The notes under the pieces are model-generated. The model worked only from the letters and a program-made list of their open reading frames with translations. It was not told where the DNA came from and did not search any database. A stretch of 64,000 nucleotides of DNA from Echinococcus granulosus (Eukaryota; Platyhelminthes; Cestoda; Cyclophyllidea; Taeniidae): contig NW_020170423.1 of NCBI RefSeq assembly GCF_000524195.1, positions 157,436 to 221,435 of the forward strand, written 5' to 3'. This document shows, one piece after another, positions 18,797 to 30,617 of this stretch. Made by a program: the position numbers and the translations under genes. How positions within the stretch are numbered: the stretch's first letter is position 1; the number at the start of each line of letters is the position of its first letter.

Positions 18797-21700
18797 TTAC
18801 CTTATTCCCGTCGAATGTTAATTGCCTATGCGTAGCAGAAGGCGTATCACTCTGTTGCCTGCTCCTGTCACGTTACGACGTGACCTAATCACTTGCTAGT
18901 TTGGTACCTCGGGAAACATGGGGGTCGGCTCCTTTTGAGGCAATTTGTCAGGAGATAGACCCCTGTACGGATGACAATTTGCGTATTAAATAGATGTGTT
19001 GTACTGAAAGTAGTAAAATAAGTACGACTTGTACCTTTTGACAGAGGTGGCGGTTCCGCCTCGTGGGAGTAGTATGAAGGAGCTCCTGCGTTTTTTACTG
19101 GTACGGCCTTGGCAACAGCGAAACAGCGTCATTTTTAATCAGGCTTGCCACTTTGTTGTTAGGTTCAGATGTCATGACGCTCGCCGAATTAAATATTATT
19201 TTGGCTGATAATTACTGAAGCCTAGATTGGGCTGTTTAAAAGTGGTAGCCCTCGTTATCCCACCATAGAAGAGATCGATGGCCAGGTGATTCTTGAACAT
19301 AAACTCATTTTTTAGCCGGCTACCAAGAGAGTGATGCTTTAACGAGAGCATAAAATAGACATTTTTGCCACTTGTTGGTTTTCTTCGAATTATAACTCGA
19401 CAAAGCAATTTAATCATCGTTTTCGCAAATTTACGAAAAGACAAGGTTTCCGTCATCATTAGGGTTATCCAAATTTTAAAGAACAGTCTCTTTTTTTATG
19501 CAATAAAACAGGATGCCAGAACGATGTTTAAATCCACGCCCAATAGTTGGCCTTGACGATGCCACCGCAGAATCAACTTACAAATCGTTGATCACGCCAA
19601 TGTACCATCTAACATTTGTGATTCTAAAGGCAAAAGCGGGTGATTAAAGCGATGGTTGATAACGCTTCTCATTTACATACCTTGGCTCGACTTAAATTCA
19701 TTCAAGTAAAAACACGGACACCTGTTTCCTGTTGTTTGATTTGATAGAATGAGGGTAAGTGACTTGTAGATAGGTAACGAATGATCCTACATCGGTTAAA
19801 ATATACCCATAAGCCAAATTTTGCAATTTCTTGGCCAAGACTTGCGCGGTTGTTTGCGTGACACTCAAGAGTAGACTGGTTATACTGCCGCATTGTATAC
19901 GTTCGAAGCCTTTTTAACCTTACGTATGTGAGCGTCCTCAATGGGAACGTTGATGTATTACACTTACTTGAAATGACTGGCACTTACGAAGGAAAAAATC
20001 TACGCTTTGGCAGTTTACCGACATCAAGGAATTTTGTCATGATGACCTCTCTCTCTCCGTCCTAACGGAACGGAAGATGACTCAGTATCCATGTTCTCCG
20101 TATACTTCCTTAAGTCCCACAAGCACCCTCTATGTAGTGGATCATTTTCTAGTAATCCTGCCTTTTCTTCCAATATGAGATGATTTCCATTTTTACAAGG
20201 TTGGGGAAGATTAAAAGCACTAAATGTTCAAGAGATTTAACACGTTTTTAGGTGTAGCTCACTGCATTGACTTGTGCAATTTAAAGCGGCTCGTAGGATG
20301 CACCCAATCTTTTATAACCCTTTTACATGGCGTTGATATCGCTCAATTTATCGAGACCCTTCATCTATCACTTATACTGTTCTTTTGAACGTAAGTATCG
20401 AAAAATGATGGTGGAATTAATCTGATGTGCTTCGAGCTTGTATGGACTACGAACCTAGTTTAACTCGGTTTCGTTATTGCAGAAAATTCTCGTAGAATTT
20501 GATGAATAGTATTTAAAAAAAGGTGAAATGTGCGGCAGCATAACGCATCGTCCAGAATTGGATTGTTTACACCACTTGATTATGGTAGAATGTTTTGCGT
20601 AAATGATGGAGCAATTGATTTATACGTATATCGCCTGGAAAAAGAAATTTGCAAAAAAGTACCGCAGAGATAGGTGTGTCCAACTACCCTAACAGGTAAT
20701 TATAAGTAATTATCTCCTGACTGGCTGACGGTATGACTTGTGACTAGAAGTGGGCTTTCGTGGTGCAACACTAAGCAAACATGGTGCTGATTATCTACAC
20801 CTATTTCCACAAGATCATCTCTGTTCATGCGGTTGACTGCAGACGCAAATGATCACTAGAGATTGCTCGTTTACTAAAGAACAGACAATGCAACAGAAGC
20901 TTAATTACTCGGCTAAGCTGGATACAACCTTGACTTTTCTTCCTCAGAAGCAGACGGTACTAGTCGGTCAGTGAGTCTGGAGGAGGTGCCATTCATATTC
21001 TTGCAAGACAGCGCAAAACTAGCTCATTCAAACGTCTTTTAGTGCACCTTAGGGAGGGTAGATTTAGCCTCTTTCTCATCCTTGCTTACTTTATCCCTCT
21101 GAGTGATGATTGTTACCTTTTTCTTGGCATTGGTAGTCGACAATTGCATGAGAAATGGAGGTAGCTAGCATTTACAACCGTGGTGATCTTGTGCTCATCT
21201 CATACCTATACTCCACTGAAACCAACTTGGTTATTCTCTTTTGAAATCAAATCTTAGCAGCCACATTAGATTGACCATATTGTTTACCTGCCACCAATCA
21301 CCCCATTTGTCATCTAGTTTATGGGGCAAAACTGCAAAAGAATGTAGTCCTAAGTCAGTCCTATTTATTATCCCTTTGCATGTAAAGTTAATGGATGAAA
21401 ATTCCAGTCAAAGATGCAGTGTTTGCATTGCCAAAAGAGAATAGTTATCTTTGCTACAGGTGCCATCACGCTTGACACTGGAAGTTATTTAAAGCTTGTA
21501 TTTCTATCCCTCTAGATCGTTGAAAATTCTCGAATACCATCCGAGAAGTAGATCCCGAATCCCGTTCCAGATTATGCATACATCAAAATTCACCACGGGA
21601 GTCAAATTATTGCTGCCAAATGTGCCAATGTCAAAGCAAATTGGGTGCGACAAACCTTTGTTAGCAGATTCTCATTCACACCTACTATCACGTCTTTTTC

Positions 21701-22789
21701 GTGGATATTAATCAACTAGTAAACGGGTAAATCTACCGGAAATAAATCAAATCATAAAGATTGGATCTGCATTTGTTTGTTTGTGTGAAAAACGTGTTTT
21801 TAACATGATCTGAGTCACAAAGGTTACATGAAATTTTCCAAGATGACTCAAGCGCCCACACTGGTAAGTAACCCACTTCACAGTGCCAAAACAGTCAGAA
21901 TTTTAAGGGTTGCATGTTGCGCTGAAACGTCACCAAGGAAAGTATATGCAATGAATAACAAAATCGGTGGCGATTTGGCGAAGGGTTCAATGCCGAGGGC
22001 AGTAATTAGAGAAGGTCAGAATCGCACAAATCCAAATGGTCCGTAAAGGAAACTGAGAATGGTGAGCGAAGAATGAACATTTGTTATACCTCCAAGTTGC
22101 AAGAAATATGGAGATGGGAAAACATTACGTGGCTCTAAGCAGTTAGTACTTTGATTAGGCTCTCCGAAAAATATTGCTTTGCTTTGGATTTAAATCCCTG
22201 GAACTACTCCTTTCCTCACTTAAGTTTAATTACTGGATCTCACGCTGGTCAAAAAAACTCACAATCTTCATTCTAGTACAGATACGTAGTAGTCTTCCTA
22301 GTCTTGTGTTCTGCTAAGAATCACTAAAAAGATTGTCGTGGAGCAGATAAGAGATCATGGAGAGCGTCAAGGAAGACGTTTTTGAAAGGAAGGGCAGTAC
22401 ACTGTAGCACCAGAGCTCCTCCCAAAGGCACCGGCATGTGCATGCGGGTGGATAGAGATCCATGGAAGGTGCATAGAAGGCCGAACCGGCCATATGGGGG
22501 AATGATGTCAGAACACCGTGCTACAGAGATAAGAGCCAGTACCACGGAGAGTGAAGAGGTGGTGGAGTTATCTCTGTGACATCTGTTATTATTAAATTCA
22601 TAGATGCCCGAGCCTTTCATCCTCTGCGATTCAGTCCATACGTCAGCAGCAAGGAGGTGCATCAGGGTCTTTACCAGTAGCTTGAGTGCTACAGAGCTCC
22701 ACCACAGTTGAAACATTAAGGAATTTAGTGAAAGTAAAACCGTCAATAATGCAAACAAGAGATAGTGATGAGACGATTTTCATTATGGA

Positions 22790-22795
22790 TTTATT
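22790..22795 (-). terminator. Poly(A) signal candidate for metallothionein-like gene 1
   Basis: AATAAA on the minus strand, about 240 nt past the stop codon at 23035. The matching position in unit 2 lacks the motif on this strand, so support is weak. Confidence 0.35.
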
Positions 22796-23034
22796 CCTCA
22801 TAGGCCCTGTGGATTGCTGAGCCGCCTAATAGCTTGTGAAATGGTGGACTTAGGAAACCACAAACCCACGGATTTTGGAAAATGAGAAGTCCGTACTGCC
22901 GAGGAGACATTAATATTTAGTAGAGAATGTTAGAAGACAACATAGGCAATAGGTGGGCAGAAATGAAGGAGAAGCAGATCCAGAATCAGGATGAACAGTT
23001 TAGGGAGGTAAAGGAAGTGAACATTTGTCTTAAA

Positions 23035-23426
23035 TTAGTGGCAACAGCCCTTACAGTCGGTAGCAGGCTTTTGCTCTCCCGAGTGGCACTTTTTATCACA
23101 ATCAGCGGGTTTGTCGTGTTTGCAGGGTTCAGTTCCATGCCCAACGCCCGGTTTGTGACAGCCAGTTTGGCATTTGGTGGCAGCACCCTCACCGCAGACC
23201 TTCTTGCAGTCCGCTGACCCGTGCTCGTGGTGGTGCATATGAGCTTCTACTTTAAACACAGCATGTACACATAAAGTAATAGTGAAATCCACTGTTTCCA
23301 AAACTATCAAAGAGAAGCATCTAACCTAACATATCATCTTCCCTGCAAACAAGTCGAACCTACGTGTATAGTAATGTTACACCACTACTGTGAAAAAAGA
23401 ACAGGAAACTCACCAGAAGAGGACAT
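23035..23426 (-). CDS. Metallothionein-like Cys/His-rich protein 1
   Basis: Two exons on the minus strand: a 13-nt first coding exon (23426-23414, Met-Ser-Ser-Ser plus one base) and exon 2 (23249-23035), separated by a 164-bp intron with GTGAGT donor and AAAG acceptor. The product is 75 residues with 10 Cys and 10 His and no Trp, Tyr or Phe. It contains the doublets CKKVC and CDKKCH, a His cluster (HMHHHEHG) and the end CKGCCH. Such composition suits binding Zn, Cd or Cu in the cytosol, and it resembles small Cys/His-rich metallothioneins of flatworms. It is the most diverged of the three local copies. TATA-like and CCAAT boxes lie upstream. The family call rests on composition and architecture, not on database alignment. 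Confidence 0.7.
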
Positions 23427-23491
23427 TCCGCCGGTGTTAGTTGACAGAAATAGTACAATGTACAACAGTGGAGAAAGCTAAGCTACGCCCC

Positions 23492-23582
23492 TATTTACGT
23501 CCGACGATTGCCAGCCGGACCAATGAGAAAGGTGAATCTTCTAGCCAATAGCCTGGATGTATTAGTACCTCATGTGGATTGG
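23492..23582 (-). promoter_or_regulatory. Metallothionein 1 promoter: TATA-like box and three CCAAT boxes
   Basis: In plus coordinates there is a TATA-like element at 23492-23499 (66 bp upstream of the ATG), CCAAT at 23520-23524 and 23545-23549, and the inverse ATTGG at 23578-23582. The spacings (28, 25 and 33 bp between starts) match those of the other two copies. Confidence 0.65.
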
Positions 23583-24920
23583 TGGGTTTAGCTCTGCCTG
23601 AACGGAACGCCCGGCCATGAGTGCTTGATTTAGCCCATAACAGTGCTAGCGCGCGTCTCCGTTCTCTTTGTTTAGGTTTTTTCACATGGCCTTTGCGGTA
23701 GTAAACTAGACTGTTAAAAGTAGAGCGCAGGTAGCAATCATAATGAGAGTGGAGTTTGTAAATGGCAAGGATGGGGAGTGAGAAGGAAATAAGTAGGCGG
23801 TGTTAATTAGGAGTGCCATCTTTATCCACATGAGGAGCAAAAGTCGACCAATGCCAATTTTCGGAAAAGGTACACTACACCCTCGGTGATATTTAATACT
23901 AGTAGTGTATATATGTCCAGTTGTTTTGCCTTCGTAAAAAAACAATGCGGCATTTAGAATCAGCGGCATCACTCGATGAGTCACCGGCGGAAATAAAATA
24001 AGGGCAGACCTTTTAAATGCCCAGTTAATAAATCGTCTCACTTTGCACTAAAGATGTGGGTAGTAGATCATTACTTATGCGTATATCTAAGTTGCAGTTA
24101 TGTGCACCCTCGGACACATCAAAGTTGGGTTAAGAGTATAGAGGGTGCTAATGATTTAATGTTGAATAAAAAATGGCAGCTAACTAGGAAATAATGTTAG
24201 TACTGCCTCCACAATCGCTACTGCTGTTTAGATTAATCCGAATGGTACAAATCGGTCATTCAGTCAAATATTGTTGCACTTAATTACGCAACCAAGGACA
24301 ATTAGGCAGTGCTACTAGCTGCCCCGGTCATCACTTTTTCAGGCAAAGTCTTGTCAAATTCATAACGATAAATCTGCGAGAAAAGTTCACTGATAAGTCT
24401 AACGTCAGGTAGCAAAGCCGAAAAAATAAGGCTAAACCAATTACAAATAGCCATATTGAAAGATTATATGTTTACAACTCTTAGGTTAGATAGCATTTAG
24501 ATTAGCGTTACGTATAGCGGTACTTGAGGTAAATAATCAGGAGCATTGGGATCTAATAATTAAACTCATCACTCTAAAATATTTTGAAAAACAGACAAAT
24601 AATTTAAACTTTAAACACTGTGGATTTAAATTAACGAACTCTACCATAGCTATTTTCTACCTTGATTTTCGTTCAACACTTCCAAGGGTCACGATAACCG
24701 AGTCCGCCTCAGTTGAATGATGCTGGCCCGAGATGTTCGTGTGGTTAGTTTGGGATCTACGCTGTCTTACGCGATTTCCCTCAAATATCTAACTGTTTTT
24801 CTTCTTAAGTGGTGGTTATTATGGGATACGGCTAATTCAAAGCACAAATTTTAGTTCAACGTGCTCCGCACCTATTTTCTTAGAACTCATTTGCTTCAGA
24901 TTTTGTGCATACGATTTGTA

Positions 24921-25740
24921 AACTTCAGAATAGTCTCAACCAGATCAAAGTGAAGCTCCAACAGTTACCTAAATAAAAATTTGTTACTCCGAAAAACTCG
25001 AAGAAGGCTTCTGCTCACATCAAGCAGCTAAATGAACAGACTAAAGACCTTTCCGAAGACATTGGTGAACTTGATATATGCTTGCTTATTTTACGACACA
25101 AGCTTCCTCAAGGTAGGATCTTTTTTATCTGTGACCAGTCTTGCAGAAATGTTGCGCGCCATGAGAGACAATGCTGCATCAAATGAAGAGGCCATAGCAT
25201 CCATTCAAAAGGCCTTGGATATTGAAATTCGTGTGCGAAACGGAGCTGAGAGGCTAAGCCAAACGTATAAAGATGGTCCTCGAAACTGCCTTGAGTCGGC
25301 TAGGAAACAATTGTGGGTAGCTGAGGCGAAGATCGGCTTTCTGCGGAATCAGTTGGCACGATTGAAGCATGCTGGTGTACGTCGGCACGGTCTTTTTTGC
25401 TTAATTCGTCCTTGATAGTTATTTGCTTGGAACTTGTTTTGTTGACAGTAACACTTGATGGCTATCTACTGCTTCGCAGTTTATGTCCGTATGATTTGGT
25501 GTTGTTGTTTTTTGTTTTAGTCTGATGATCCGACCCTACCATCGCTTTTGCCTTCCAATGGTGTCAAAATTACCTCACCAACTTCCCGACAGCACCTTTT
25601 TCCCCTGGAGGAGGAGGAGTAGGCTTGCAGACGACACCCGCTCACTTCGGTTTGCCCACAGAATTCTCGGCAAGGTTTGGGGATAGACGCAGCGAGACCC
25701 GAAAGCGTTCTCTTCATCTACTCCTATGGGAGTTAGCTCA
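24921..25740 (+). pseudogene. Truncated PKN gene copy (HR1 exons and start of C2)
   Basis: This copy matches the PKN gene at 34.8-37.2 kb. The first exon-like part (24921-25112) carries an in-frame TAA at 24974-24976 where the functional copy reads GAA. It is followed by the same 34-bp intron (25113-25146) and an intact HR1 exon (25147-25376) with the core GAERLSQTYKDGPRNCLE. At 25521 the next exon begins, but a deletion equivalent to about 1.5 kb joins its start to the C2 exon end near 25585, removing the third HR1 repeat. A further stop (TAG) is near 25619, and the donor matching position 37230 has lost its GT. The upstream 5' exon and all kinase exons are absent. The HR1 exon is nearly identical to the functional one, so recent duplication, gene conversion or assembly error must be considered. 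Confidence 0.8.
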
Positions 25741-25859
25741 TTTGTCAGGCAGTTGTTTTCACGTCGTCCTTACAGAGATCACCATTCATCACCGAATGCG
25801 TACCGATGAAAAGTTGTACCGCAGTTGGTGCAATGGTTGCAGTGCACAAGGCATCGACC

Positions 25860-26620
25860 ACTATGTCCAATTTGCTACGGGTAGTGGTGACGGGGCTCAG
25901 GTTCTCACATACATGCGTTCATACACTAGCGTTTACACCACTATCCCTCGCGCTTTTGTGCGCCTTTGTGTGTATCACATTTGTATGACTTTCTTTAATC
26001 TAGTTCACTGACTATGAGAGGTGCTGAACTCTGCCAACAACCTGGTCAATTACACTTCTCTTTTCACTTCTTGACTGTGTTGTGTGTGCTTGTCATGGGG
26101 AATGGTCTTAATTTCGTGGCAAGGTGGACTATGGTATTACTGATGGATGAATTCCTAGTTTCAAGATGGGTTTGGGTTTGCACATTCGCCTCTATGTGCT
26201 TTCATAAAAATGTAGGTGTCATCTGTGACGAGTCGTTAGCCCCGGCTACAGCGCTTCTTTTTTGGCTGGAGGGTTTGTTTGCTGGAGGGCTAGGTAGCTA
26301 GTCTGCATGCGTCTTTATACCACTTCCATTGCCGTACTGCAGTGGTGATGGTGGATGCCTTGTAGGGATAGCTTTGCTTGTATTGTTTATGCTTTTAAGC
26401 ATTGATTCCAGCACTTAACTGATAGAACGGATGGCTCTGTGCAAGTGTTTGAATTCCAACACGTCAGATGTTTATGCTAATTTTTAGTGTCATCATTCAT
26501 TGGGCTCATTGACACCGATCCTGGGCATCATTTTGACTTGCCTTGACGTCTCTGAAGACGTACAAAAAGTGCTGACGCATGAATGAGGGTTGAAGTGATG
26601 TCGTTGTACCACCATTGGAC
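25860..26620 (+). repeat. Duplicated PKN intron sequence (partner of 37470-37950 and 40690-40920)
   Basis: 25878-26170 is nearly identical to about 37493-37790, with only a few substitutions and one indel noticed. 26170-26300 is a diverged match to 37790-37950. 26400-26620 then matches 40690-40920, so about 2.7 kb of the intron is missing here. The open frames in it (128 and 95 codons) are intronic in the working gene and are not considered coding. Confidence 0.8.
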
Positions 26621-27343
26621 TGTCAGTTCGTTTGCTTTACAGTTTGGTTGACCTCTGCAAATTTAACCTGATTCCCATGTAGTTAGTCCTATCACGCGAA
26701 ACCTTCTGACACCTTCTTGTGTGACTGTGGTTGGAGGTCCATGGAATGCGTTAGAAATGATGTGAGAACGCTGTGACGCAGAAGTAGAAGCTGGAGTCGA
26801 TTGGGTCAAATATGGTTTCCTCACAACATAGCTGAATGATATGTTTTCCCTATAATCATGGATACGCGGGCGTTTCGTCTTCTTTTATTTAGTCTGCATG
26901 CCGTAAGCATGGAGCTGCCCCTCATGCTACTCTTGCGACGAGTGAAGCTGTCTTTACCGGTAACTTGACTGTTAAGATCTTGACCCTGGTTGGAAGCTAA
27001 GGAATGAAATGTTATTTTCTCCTTGTAAAAAACCTTTTCAATGATGCAAACGCAGGCGAAGGAGAGACAATTCTTGTCATAAATTTATCTCTTATGGACC
27101 TAATAAATTGCTGAACACTAATTATTTGTGAATAGCAAGACTTAGGAAATCACAGCCCCATCTGTTTTAAGGTGGGATGAGAAGACCATGCTGGTGCGCA
27201 GAACTTAACATTAAGTGAACAAGACTGGAAGATAATAGAGGTAAGAGGTGGGGAGGGAGGAGAAGAGATTCCGGAATCAGGATAAGCATCTAGGGAAGGC
27301 AAGGGGAGTGAATGTTAGTCTTTGATTAATCGTAGTGGCCACG

Positions 27344-27741
27344 TCACTTGCAATCAGGCTTGTGACCTTCGGGGTGGCATTTCTTCTCGCAGTCAGCGGG
27401 CTTGCCGTGTTCGCCGTGTTTACAGGGCGGAGGTCCTTTGTGGTCAGGCGGGTTGTGGGGGCAAGGATGACCTTCTGGATGCGGAGCCTTATTGCAGTCT
27501 TTCTTGCAGTCATGTGGACCTGGTTTTGGTCCAGGGTGGTTTGCGTGACCTTCTACAACGCAAACAACGCACACACACACACACACATAGCGCAATCATG
27601 AAATCTGCTGTTTCCAAACCTATCAGATGGAATTATCCAACCTTATCCGTCATTCATTACGCTAGCAAGTCAAACGTATATGCACAACAATGCTGTATTC
27701 CTACTGTGGTAAAAAATTGGAAGCTGACCTGGAGAAGACAT
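27344..27741 (-). CDS. Metallothionein-like His/Cys-rich protein 2
   Basis: A 13-nt first exon (27741-27729, Met-Ser-Ser-Pro plus one base) and exon 2 (27552-27344) encode 73 residues. There are 7 Cys and 11 His among Gly, Pro and Lys, for example GPHDCKKDCNK, CPHNPPDHKGPPPCKHGEH and KPADCEKKCHPEGH. It has no aromatic residues and no signal peptide. His exceeds Cys, unusual for a metallothionein, so mixed Cys/His (zinc-type) coordination is likely. Exon 2 differs from gene 3 at only two positions (one Asp/Glu change at the penultimate Cys pair, one silent), whereas the introns (176 versus 170 bp) differ greatly. An AC microsatellite (27571-27587) sits next to the acceptor. Function is inferred from composition. 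Confidence 0.7.
27571..27587. repeat. (AC)n microsatellite in the metallothionein 2 intron
   Basis: Seventeen bases of alternating A and C just upstream (minus strand) of the exon 2 acceptor. It is absent from the introns of copies 1 and 3. Confidence 0.9.
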
Positions 27742-27790
27742 TTCGTTGGTGTAAGTCGTTGGAAGATTGCAAAGTGGTGAGAAAAGCCCG

Positions 27791-27882
27791 TATTTATGCT
27801 CTAGGAATGTCAACCTAGCCAATGGAAGAGGTGGGATCGGTAACCAATGCACTTGGCTGCCTCAATGCCTCATGTGGATTGG
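27791..27882 (-). promoter_or_regulatory. Metallothionein 2 promoter: TATA-like box and three CCAAT boxes
   Basis: A CATAAATA element (27791-27798) lies 50 bp upstream of the ATG. CCAAT occurs at 27819-27823 and 27844-27848, and ATTGG at 27878-27882. Spacing is 28, 25 and 34 bp, as in copy 3. Confidence 0.65.
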
Positions 27883-29420
27883 CTGGTTTAGACGCTGTGG
27901 CGTGGAACACTCTACACTGAAAGTGCCTGACTTGGTTCATGCAAGGTGAGGTGTACATCTGTGTTCAAGATTGATCGTGACCAACACATTCGCAAAGTAG
28001 AGCATTGTGAGTAGACTGAAGGCTGTATCCGCAGTGACGTTGGAGTTGGTAAATGCGAAGTATAGTGCCGATACGAGGGATTGGAAAGAATTGTGAATTA
28101 TACAAATGTTAAAGCAGAATCACATTGCTCAAATCATGTTGAGGACTAGCCTCAGGAGGCACGTGAAGGGCGAGAAGGCAGATGAAAGTGGGTTTGAGGA
28201 ATAGGGCTCCGATTTTGTCCTATAGGGGCAATGCATTGTTTAGACGTTTTGCATTCGTGAAATCCACTGTTACATTTCAAGCTCAAAGAGTAGAGCTTTG
28301 AGTCAAATGCTGAGGGTGTAGTGGTTGTGAAGGTTGTTGCCCTTGTCTACGTCCCCATGGACAACTAAGAGTTATTATTAGAACCTGATTTTGACACATT
28401 ATGCATTGGTTATCATCGTTACCCAAACAAAGCAGGTGGACTGAGGAGTTTAGTTAATTGAAGAGCCAGAGGAATAAAATGGGCTGTTTTATCAATGCTT
28501 GAGCACATTGAGAGGGTCTTTGTAAGCAATTTCCAGGTCAGAGAGCACGTCAGTTATCATTGCGTTGACCACTATTTGAAGGTACCAAAGACCTGGATAA
28601 GTCATTCGAGCATTGTGGATCGGCTCGCGTCAAATGGTGTTGTTTATTCATGCATTTGTGTGGGTATTTTGGCAGTTCTGCACATTTCTGTGTATTTCTT
28701 TCACTTGAATTATGCACATCACGATTTGTCAACTTCTGCAAGTGTGGAACTGTGGGTGCATTTTGAAGATCAACTGAGTTTTTTAAGAAGGTCGGCTTAT
28801 GTTTGAAAATAAAGCATGAAGAGATTTTGCCCTGCGACGAGCACAGTATCAAAAGGTGTTTATTTTATGCAAACTTTGCTTAAACTTTTGGGGTGAGTCT
28901 CCAAATCTGACCAGATATTTGTACCATCATCAGAGTATGCCACTGTAGGTGGACTTTTACGGTTCATGTGAGGGTAGGGAATTGTCACGTGAAAAGGAAT
29001 AGATAGGATTAGAAAATGAAAAATATTGCAATGAGTATAAAATTCCCCTTTGAGAGATCTCGGATCTGGGATGGAATCACCGCTACCCAATAATGAAGAC
29101 TGGAGGGAATCAGAATCCTGGGATGTTGACTCTCGTAAACAACGCCATTCACAGCTTGGATTGGAGAAATTTATCATCATGGATACCAACAGTTTCAGTG
29201 ATTTGGTCAATTGCGTGGTGAATAGCGTCCGTACTTGGCTACTTCGCCCCAGCCCTTTTACCGAGCCTAAAGTTAGGTGAGGATCCTGTTTTCCTACCCA
29301 GCGTGCCCCTGAATGGCTGCCATTCATACTTGGAGGGCACAAGTACAGTGAATGCAAGGCCGTGAAATTTCTTCCTCGACAATGGCGCGGATAGGGGAGT
29401 AGTAAATCACAGAGCTTGCC
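27883..29420. repeat. 5' flank of metallothionein unit 2, homologous to 31163-33050
   Basis: Diverged but colinear similarity to the unit 3 flank is visible at several points: around 27990-28100 versus 31245-31360, 28880-29010 versus 32700-32840 (shared GTAGGTGGACTTTTA), and 29065-29180 versus 32880-33000. Similarity to 23690-23790 of unit 1 is also visible. Open frames here, including 103- and 165-codon ones, show no recognisable protein. Confidence 0.6.
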
Positions 29421-29549
29421 CGCCTCTTTTTTAAACGGTTAAGACTGCCTGACCGCCTAACAGACAGCGATCAGCGAAAGGAAAGTAATGGCAACTTGTG
29501 AGTAAAGGATGCTGCACATCGCCGGGGGAAGGGACACCTAAAATTGCCA

Positions 29550-29720
29550 AATTCCTTTGATGTGCCACCGCTAATTTGGCATATTATCATTCATGGGACC
29601 CGTCAACACTGATTTTGGTCACCAGTTTTTGGCTTAACTTGACGTCTGTGAAGCCGTATTGAATACGCTAACTCATAAATGAGGGGTTGAAGTGTTGCCG
29701 ATATACCCATATTCCCAACA
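29550..29720. repeat. Orphan copy of a PKN intron element
   Basis: Diverged similarity to 26450-26620 and 40750-40920: a shared core around CATTC...AACACTGAT followed by TTGACGTCTGTGAAG, CTCATAAATGA and TTGAAGTG. In the other two places it belongs to PKN intron sequence, but no PKN exon lies near this copy. Confidence 0.55.
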
Positions 29721-29934
29721 ATTAAAAGACTGTGAGTTTGCTTGCCCCTCAGTTTCGTCGGTTACTGTTAATGTAAACTGACTTCCAAGTAGGTAGTCAT
29801 TATTTTAGCAAACCTCCCACCGACGTTGGCGTGTACGTGAGTGTGGATCGGTGTCAATGGTAGGTCTATTGGCGGATTGACTAGCAGTAAGGCTGATTGA
29901 GGTGAAAAAATCGTATCACAGTCGTGGAATCCGA

Positions 29935-30135
29935 AAATAACAAGAGTAAAAATGTCACTAAGTTAAATGCCCGAATAGGCCAATCATCATTCTCGCACAA
30001 TACAGATGAAGGGGCGAATGAATGATGTGAAAACATTGTATTACAGAGGTAGAAGCCGAAATTAAGGAGAGTAAAGATGTCACAAAGTTAAATGTCGGAA
30101 TAGACCAAGCATCGTTCTCTTACAATGCTGTCGAA
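29935..30135. repeat. Local tandem duplication (about 120-bp period)
   Basis: 29930-30010 and 30050-30130 are alike, sharing AAAATGTCACTAAGTTAAATG versus AAGATGTCACAAAGTTAAATG-type cores. They lie in the 3' flank of metallothionein gene 3. Related sequence is seen once in the 3' flank of gene 1 near 22.5 kb. Confidence 0.6.
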
Positions 30136-30617
30136 TGTTCTGTGTTGTCATTTGCAATCACGGATACGCTGACCTTTTATCTTCCCCGCTTTGGCCTACA
30201 CGACGGTGACATGGAGCTGCACTAATGCTACCAGTGTAGCAGGCTCTTGAAGGGCAACTTGGATGCTACAGAACATCATCATAGGTGGAAGAAAAGCAAA
30301 ATACTGCCATTCTTGTTACTGGGAATGGAATTACTAATAATGCCAACGGAGAAAGTGATTGAATGATTTTTCCTCTGGATTGCTGAGCGGTCCGACAGGG
30401 TGTCAATTGAGAGACAAACGAAACCACAACCCCACGCCCCTTAAAGGAGAATGAGAAGACCATGCTGGTGCGCAGAACTTAACATTAAGTGAACAAGACT
30501 GGAAGATAATAGAGGTAAGAGGTGGGGAGGGAGGAGAAGAGATTCCGGAATCAGGATAAGCATCTAGGGAAGGCAAGGGGAGTGAATGTTAGTCTTTGAT
30601 TAATCGTAGTGGCCACG

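Larger units (their letters stand above)
16830..22789. other. Gene-poor interval between katanin and the first metallothionein unit
   Basis: About 6 kb without a supportable gene. It begins with the katanin 3' UTR, including a C-run at 16853-16866. Open frames stay under 145 codons and lack splice-compatible neighbours or domain likeness. A tRNA box-A-like stretch lies at 18741-18796 on the minus strand. Diverged sequence related to the metallothionein 3' flanks begins near 22.4 kb. Confidence 0.5.

Noticed and set aside
22324..22758. 144-codon minus-strand open frame
   Set aside because: It lies in the diverged 3' flank of metallothionein unit 1; the equivalent flanks of units 2 and 3 do not keep the frame.
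23960..24000. Hammerhead-ribozyme-like GATGAGTC...GGAAATA
   Set aside because: The catalytic core CTGATGA...GAAA is not intact and flanking stems do not pair convincingly.
25625..26301. Open frames of 128 and 95 codons
   Set aside because: They span the dead C2 exon and intron-derived sequence that is non-coding in the working PKN copy.
28860..29357. 165-codon minus-strand open frame
   Set aside because: The homologous stretch in unit 3 (about 32690-33000) does not keep it open, and no domain is visible.
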